From Plantibacter sp. ME-Dv--P-122b (GTDB lineage Bacteria; Actinomycetota; Actinomycetes; Actinomycetales; Microbacteriaceae), in contig NZ_JARVSC010000003.1 in assembly GCF_030209375.1 (NCBI RefSeq), positions 248,001 to 312,000 on the forward strand: a DNA stretch of 64,000 bases, in the 5' to 3' direction. The notes under the pieces are model-generated. The model had not been told where the DNA came from. It saw nothing but the letters and a program-made list of their open reading frames with translations, and made no database searches. Positions 61,517 to 64,000 of this stretch are shown here, in pieces. A program made the translations under genes and the position numbers. Each line of letters begins with the position of its first letter. The stretch's first letter is position 1.

Positions 61517-62944
61517 ATGCTGTCCACCGAACCCGCCCCGCCCCGCCCGCCGGCAGCGCTGACGACACGCGCGCTCGTCGTCAGGCACGTCGCCGTGTTC
61601 GCGACGTTCGCGGTGCTCGCCGGGACGTTCTGGACGAACCTCCTTACCATCTGGGGCTACACGGCCGTGGCCCTCGTCTCAGGCGGCGCCGCGCTCGCGT
61701 GCCTGATGGTCGTCCGCCCGAACTGGCGGCGCACCCGGGTGCCGTGGTCGCTCGTCGGCTACGGGGTGCTGTCGATCGTTTCGCTCGCCTGGTCCGCCTA
61801 CCCGAGCGGCACGGCCGCGACCCTGCTCGGTGCGGCGCTGTGCACCATCCTCGGTGTGACCCTCGCCGGCTGCTTCACCTGGCCGGAGGTCATCCGGGTC
61901 CTCGGCCGTGCCGTCACGTGGGTGCTGTCGCTCTCCCTCCTGTTCGAGTTCGTCGTCGCGGCGATCATCCGGCACCCGGTGCTCCCGAACTTCTACGCCG
62001 GGGACTCGGCGGATCCGCCCCTGCTCGACTACTGGTCGCGGGACCTGCTGTTCTCCGGAGGACGCATCCAGGGCATCTCAGGGAACGCCAACCTCCTCGC
62101 CGTGGTGGCGCTGCTCGGGATCATCGTCTTCGGACTGCGGCTGGCGGCGCGGCGCGACGAGCCCGGCGCAGCCACGCTGACCGGCCCGGAACGTCGCTGG
62201 ACCCTGCTCATCCGCCTCGGCCTCTCCGTCGTGATGTTCCTCCTGAGCTTCTCGACCACCATCCTGCTCGCCGCCGTGGTGACGGCGGTGGTCCTCGCGG
62301 CTGCGCTCGCGATCCGTCGGGCACCTCGCCCGGAGGCGAGGACACCGGTGTACCTCGGTTTCCTCGGCATCGGGGTCGTGGGCGCGGTGGGGGCGGTCGT
62401 CTTCCGGACGCAGCTCCTCGGCCTCCTCGGGAAGAGTCCAGACCTCACCGGTCGGCTCGACATCTGGGCGACGGTCTGGCGCCTCATCGAACAGCGGCCG
62501 GTGTTCGGATGGGGGTTCTCGAGCCCCTGGGCGCCATGGGAGCCGCTCTTCACCGACCTCGTCATCCGACGCGGCGTGCGACAGCTCCAAGCGCACAACG
62601 CCTGGCTCGACGTCTGGTTCCAACTCGGTGTCGTCGGCCTCGTCCTGTTCGCCGCGGTGGTCCTATCCATGCTGACCCGCACCTGGTTCCTGGCCGTCGA
62701 CCGTCCACGCGTCGACCTCGACGCACGGCGTCCGTACACGGCCCTCTCGCTCGCCCCCGTCCTCATCGCGGTCTCCCTCGTCGTGCAGTCGGTCGCGGAG
62801 AGCCGACTGCTCATCGAATCCGGCTGGGTCCTCCTCGTGCTCCTCGTCGTGAAGACGAAGCAGGAACCCGCCTGGCCGGTCCCTGCCGTCGCAGCCTCAT
62901 CCGACCTCGCTCCCGCGCACCGGCGCGACGTCGTCGACGGATGA
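61517..62944 (+). CDS. O-antigen ligase/Wzy-like membrane protein 1
   Basis: A 475-aa protein with about twelve helices. The C-terminal half has the Wzy_C pattern: L-D-I-W-A-T-V-W-R-L-I, F-G-W-G-F-S and A-H-N-A-W-L-D-V-W-F-Q-L-G-V-V-G. This family joins or polymerises glycan repeat units on the outer face of the membrane. It sits directly before a second such gene. A TACCCT hexamer 9 nt before the ATG may be its -10. Confidence 0.8.
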   Translation: MLSTEPAPPRPPAALTTRALVVRHVAVFATFAVLAGTFWTNLLTIWGYTAVALVSGGAALACLMVVRPNWRRTRVPWSLVGYGVLSIVSLAWSAYPSGTAATLLGAALCTILGVTLAGCFTWPEVIRVLGRAVTWVLSLSLLFEFVVAAIIRHPVLPNFYAGDSADPPLLDYWSRDLLFSGGRIQGISGNANLLAVVALLGIIVFGLRLAARRDEPGAATLTGPERRWTLLIRLGLSVVMFLLSFSTTILLAAVVTAVVLAAALAIRRAPRPEARTPVYLGFLGIGVVGAVGAVVFRTQLLGLLGKSPDLTGRLDIWATVWRLIEQRPVFGWGFSSPWAPWEPLFTDLVIRRGVRQLQAHNAWLDVWFQLGVVGLVLFAAVVLSMLTRTWFLAVDRPRVDLDARRPYTALSLAPVLIAVSLVVQSVAESRLLIESGWVLLVLLVVKTKQEPAWPVPAVAASSDLAPAHRRDVVDG

Positions 62945-62951
62945 GACCGGC

Positions 62952-64000
62952 GTGAGAACAGCGGACTTCGACGCGTTCTCCGTCGCAGCGCGCGTCCTGT
63001 CCTCAGCGCCGCTGGCTGCAGCGTTCGCCACCATCGCCGTCGCGACCGCCTTCGGTGAGCACCTCGTCACGAGTCTGATCGGTGTCGCCGGTTCCAGCGC
63101 GATGCTCGCGGGCCTCGCGACGATCGGCACGGGCATCCTCCTCGCACGCCTCCCCATCATCGAGTGGCGTGGTCTCCTGCCGATCTCGGTCCTGCTGTTC
63201 CTCGCCTGGAGTGCGGTGTCGGTGGTGTGGAGCGCCACGCCGCTCGCGACCCTACCCGCTATCGGCGGACAGCTCGCGTGGGCCTTCATCGCCATCGTGA
63301 TCGCGCTGACCCGCGACACCATCCAGATCGTCCGGGCGACAGGCACCGCCTTCCGCGCGCTGCTCGGCACCTCCCTGGCGCTCGAGATACTGAGCGGCGT
63401 CCTCATCGACACTCCGTTGCCGTTCCTCGGGATCAGCGGAAACCTCGCCTTCGGTGGCCCGCTGGAAGGCGTCTTCGGCTCCCGGAGCGCCCTCGGCATC
63501 GCGGCCCTGCTCGGTCTCGTCACCTTCGTCGTCGAATGGCGGACCCGTTCCGTGCGCCACGGGGTGACGATCGGGTCGATCGCCCTCGCCGCCGGACTCA
63601 TCCTGGGCACGCGCTCACCGAGTGTCGCGCTCCTCGCCGCGGCCCTCGGCATCGCGACCGCCGTGCTCTACGTCTTCCGGCAACTCCGACCGGAACTCCG
63701 CCGCACCTGGCAGTTCGTGCTCCTCGCCGCCCTCGCGCTCGTCGGCCTCATCGGGTATCTCTTCCGATCCGAAGTGTTCCGCGTGCTGGGTCTCGGGCTC
63801 GAGATCGAGCAGCGCTATGCGCTGTGGCAGGAGACCCTGCGACGTTTGGCCCCGAGCGAGCTCAACGGCTGGGGATGGACGGGCGGCTGGGTCTCCGATG
63901 CGGTCCCGTACCGGTTCATCGACGCGAGCCTCGGCCGCATGAACGACTCGGCGCTGAACGCCTATCTGGACGTGTACCTGCAGCTCGGACTGATCGGGCT
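62952..64000 (+). CDS. O-antigen ligase/Wzy-like membrane protein 2 (partial)
   Basis: The reading frame opens with GTG 62952, 7 nt after the previous stop, and runs past the window end; about 349 residues are visible. It has many helices and ends in N-D-S-A-L-N-A-Y-L-D-V-Y-L-Q-L-G-L-I-G, the Wzy_C signature also present in the gene before it. The C-terminus is missing only because the window ends. The pair shares the motif order but is diverged, suggesting an old duplication and two linkages or acceptors. Confidence 0.75.
   Translation, partial: MRTADFDAFSVAARVLSSAPLAAAFATIAVATAFGEHLVTSLIGVAGSSAMLAGLATIGTGILLARLPIIEWRGLLPISVLLFLAWSAVSVVWSATPLATLPAIGGQLAWAFIAIVIALTRDTIQIVRATGTAFRALLGTSLALEILSGVLIDTPLPFLGISGNLAFGGPLEGVFGSRSALGIAALLGLVTFVVEWRTRSVRHGVTIGSIALAAGLILGTRSPSVALLAAALGIATAVLYVFRQLRPELRRTWQFVLLAALALVGLIGYLFRSEVFRVLGLGLEIEQRYALWQETLRRLAPSELNGWGWTGGWVSDAVPYRFIDASLGRMNDSALNAYLDVYLQLGLIG

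Overview
The window is a chromosomal stretch of a high-GC Gram-positive actinobacterium, most likely family Microbacteriaceae. Support comes from the fused 2-oxoglutarate decarboxylase/dehydrogenase (Kgd), a SigR/RsrA thiol-stress pair, WhiB1 and WhiB2, Lsr2, MtrA-MtrB-LpqB, a PdtaS-type kinase, and the actinobacterial families DUF5719, DUF5997 and DUF3499. Genus cannot be fixed from the sequence. I see no rRNA, tRNA, CRISPR array, insertion sequence or prophage. Coding density is high, no gap without a gene exceeds about 230 bp, and most of the window looks like ordinary core chromosome.

Layout. 0-5.8 kb: a thiamine-binding protein and a GT87 glycosyltransferase, then a three-gene flavin electron-transfer module (NqrB/RnfD-like membrane domain fused to a ferredoxin-reductase-like domain, ApbE, FMN-binding lipoprotein), then NnrD. 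5.9-13.8 kb: an old yellow enzyme, two CNNM/CBS membrane proteins, an MFS exporter divergent from a LysR regulator, and GuaB1. 13.9-19.5 kb: Kgd and a CPA1 antiporter. 19.5-26.4 kb: rsrA-sigR divergent from aroA-rsgA-bcp, then whiB1, pdtaS and lsr2. 26.6-30.3 kb: a CpaE-like ATPase, a SAF/CpaB-like protein, a BldC-like helix-turn-helix protein and an Rv3235-family protein. 30.3-39.7 kb: secA, padR, hpf, comF, lpqB, mtrB, mtrA. 39.9-48.8 kb: a tightly coupled MoxR/DUF58/DUF4129/DUF4350 operon, with SpoIIM and RDD membrane proteins close by. 48.9-60 kb: ahcY, DUF3499, a degenerate metallopeptidase, DUF5719 plus a giant membrane GT2, whiB2, galE, a GlxA-type regulator and manA. 60-64 kb: an acyl-CoA dehydrogenase and two consecutive O-antigen-ligase-like proteins, the second cut by the window end.

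Much of the 19.5-60 kb block matches the gene content, though not the exact order, of the Mycobacterium tuberculosis Rv3219-Rv3274c region (whiB1, pdtaS, rshA, sigH, aroA, rsgA, Rv3235, secA1, hpf, comF, lpqB, mtrB, mtrA, sahH, manA, DUF3499, Rv3259, whiB2). This points to an old conserved actinobacterial neighbourhood linking cell-envelope control (MtrAB-LpqB, WhiB2), protein export (SecA), translation control (Hpf, RsgA) and redox stress (SigR/RsrA, Bcp, WhiB1).

The most useful regulatory signals are an exact SigR-type promoter (GGAAT-N18-GTT) for sigR lying across the aroA start codon; a repeated TANNNT-N6-start-codon arrangement implying many leaderless mRNAs; a strong whiB2 promoter overlaid by a near-palindrome; and several operator-like palindromes next to regulators. 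All functions are assigned by eye from protein motifs. No database or structure search was run.
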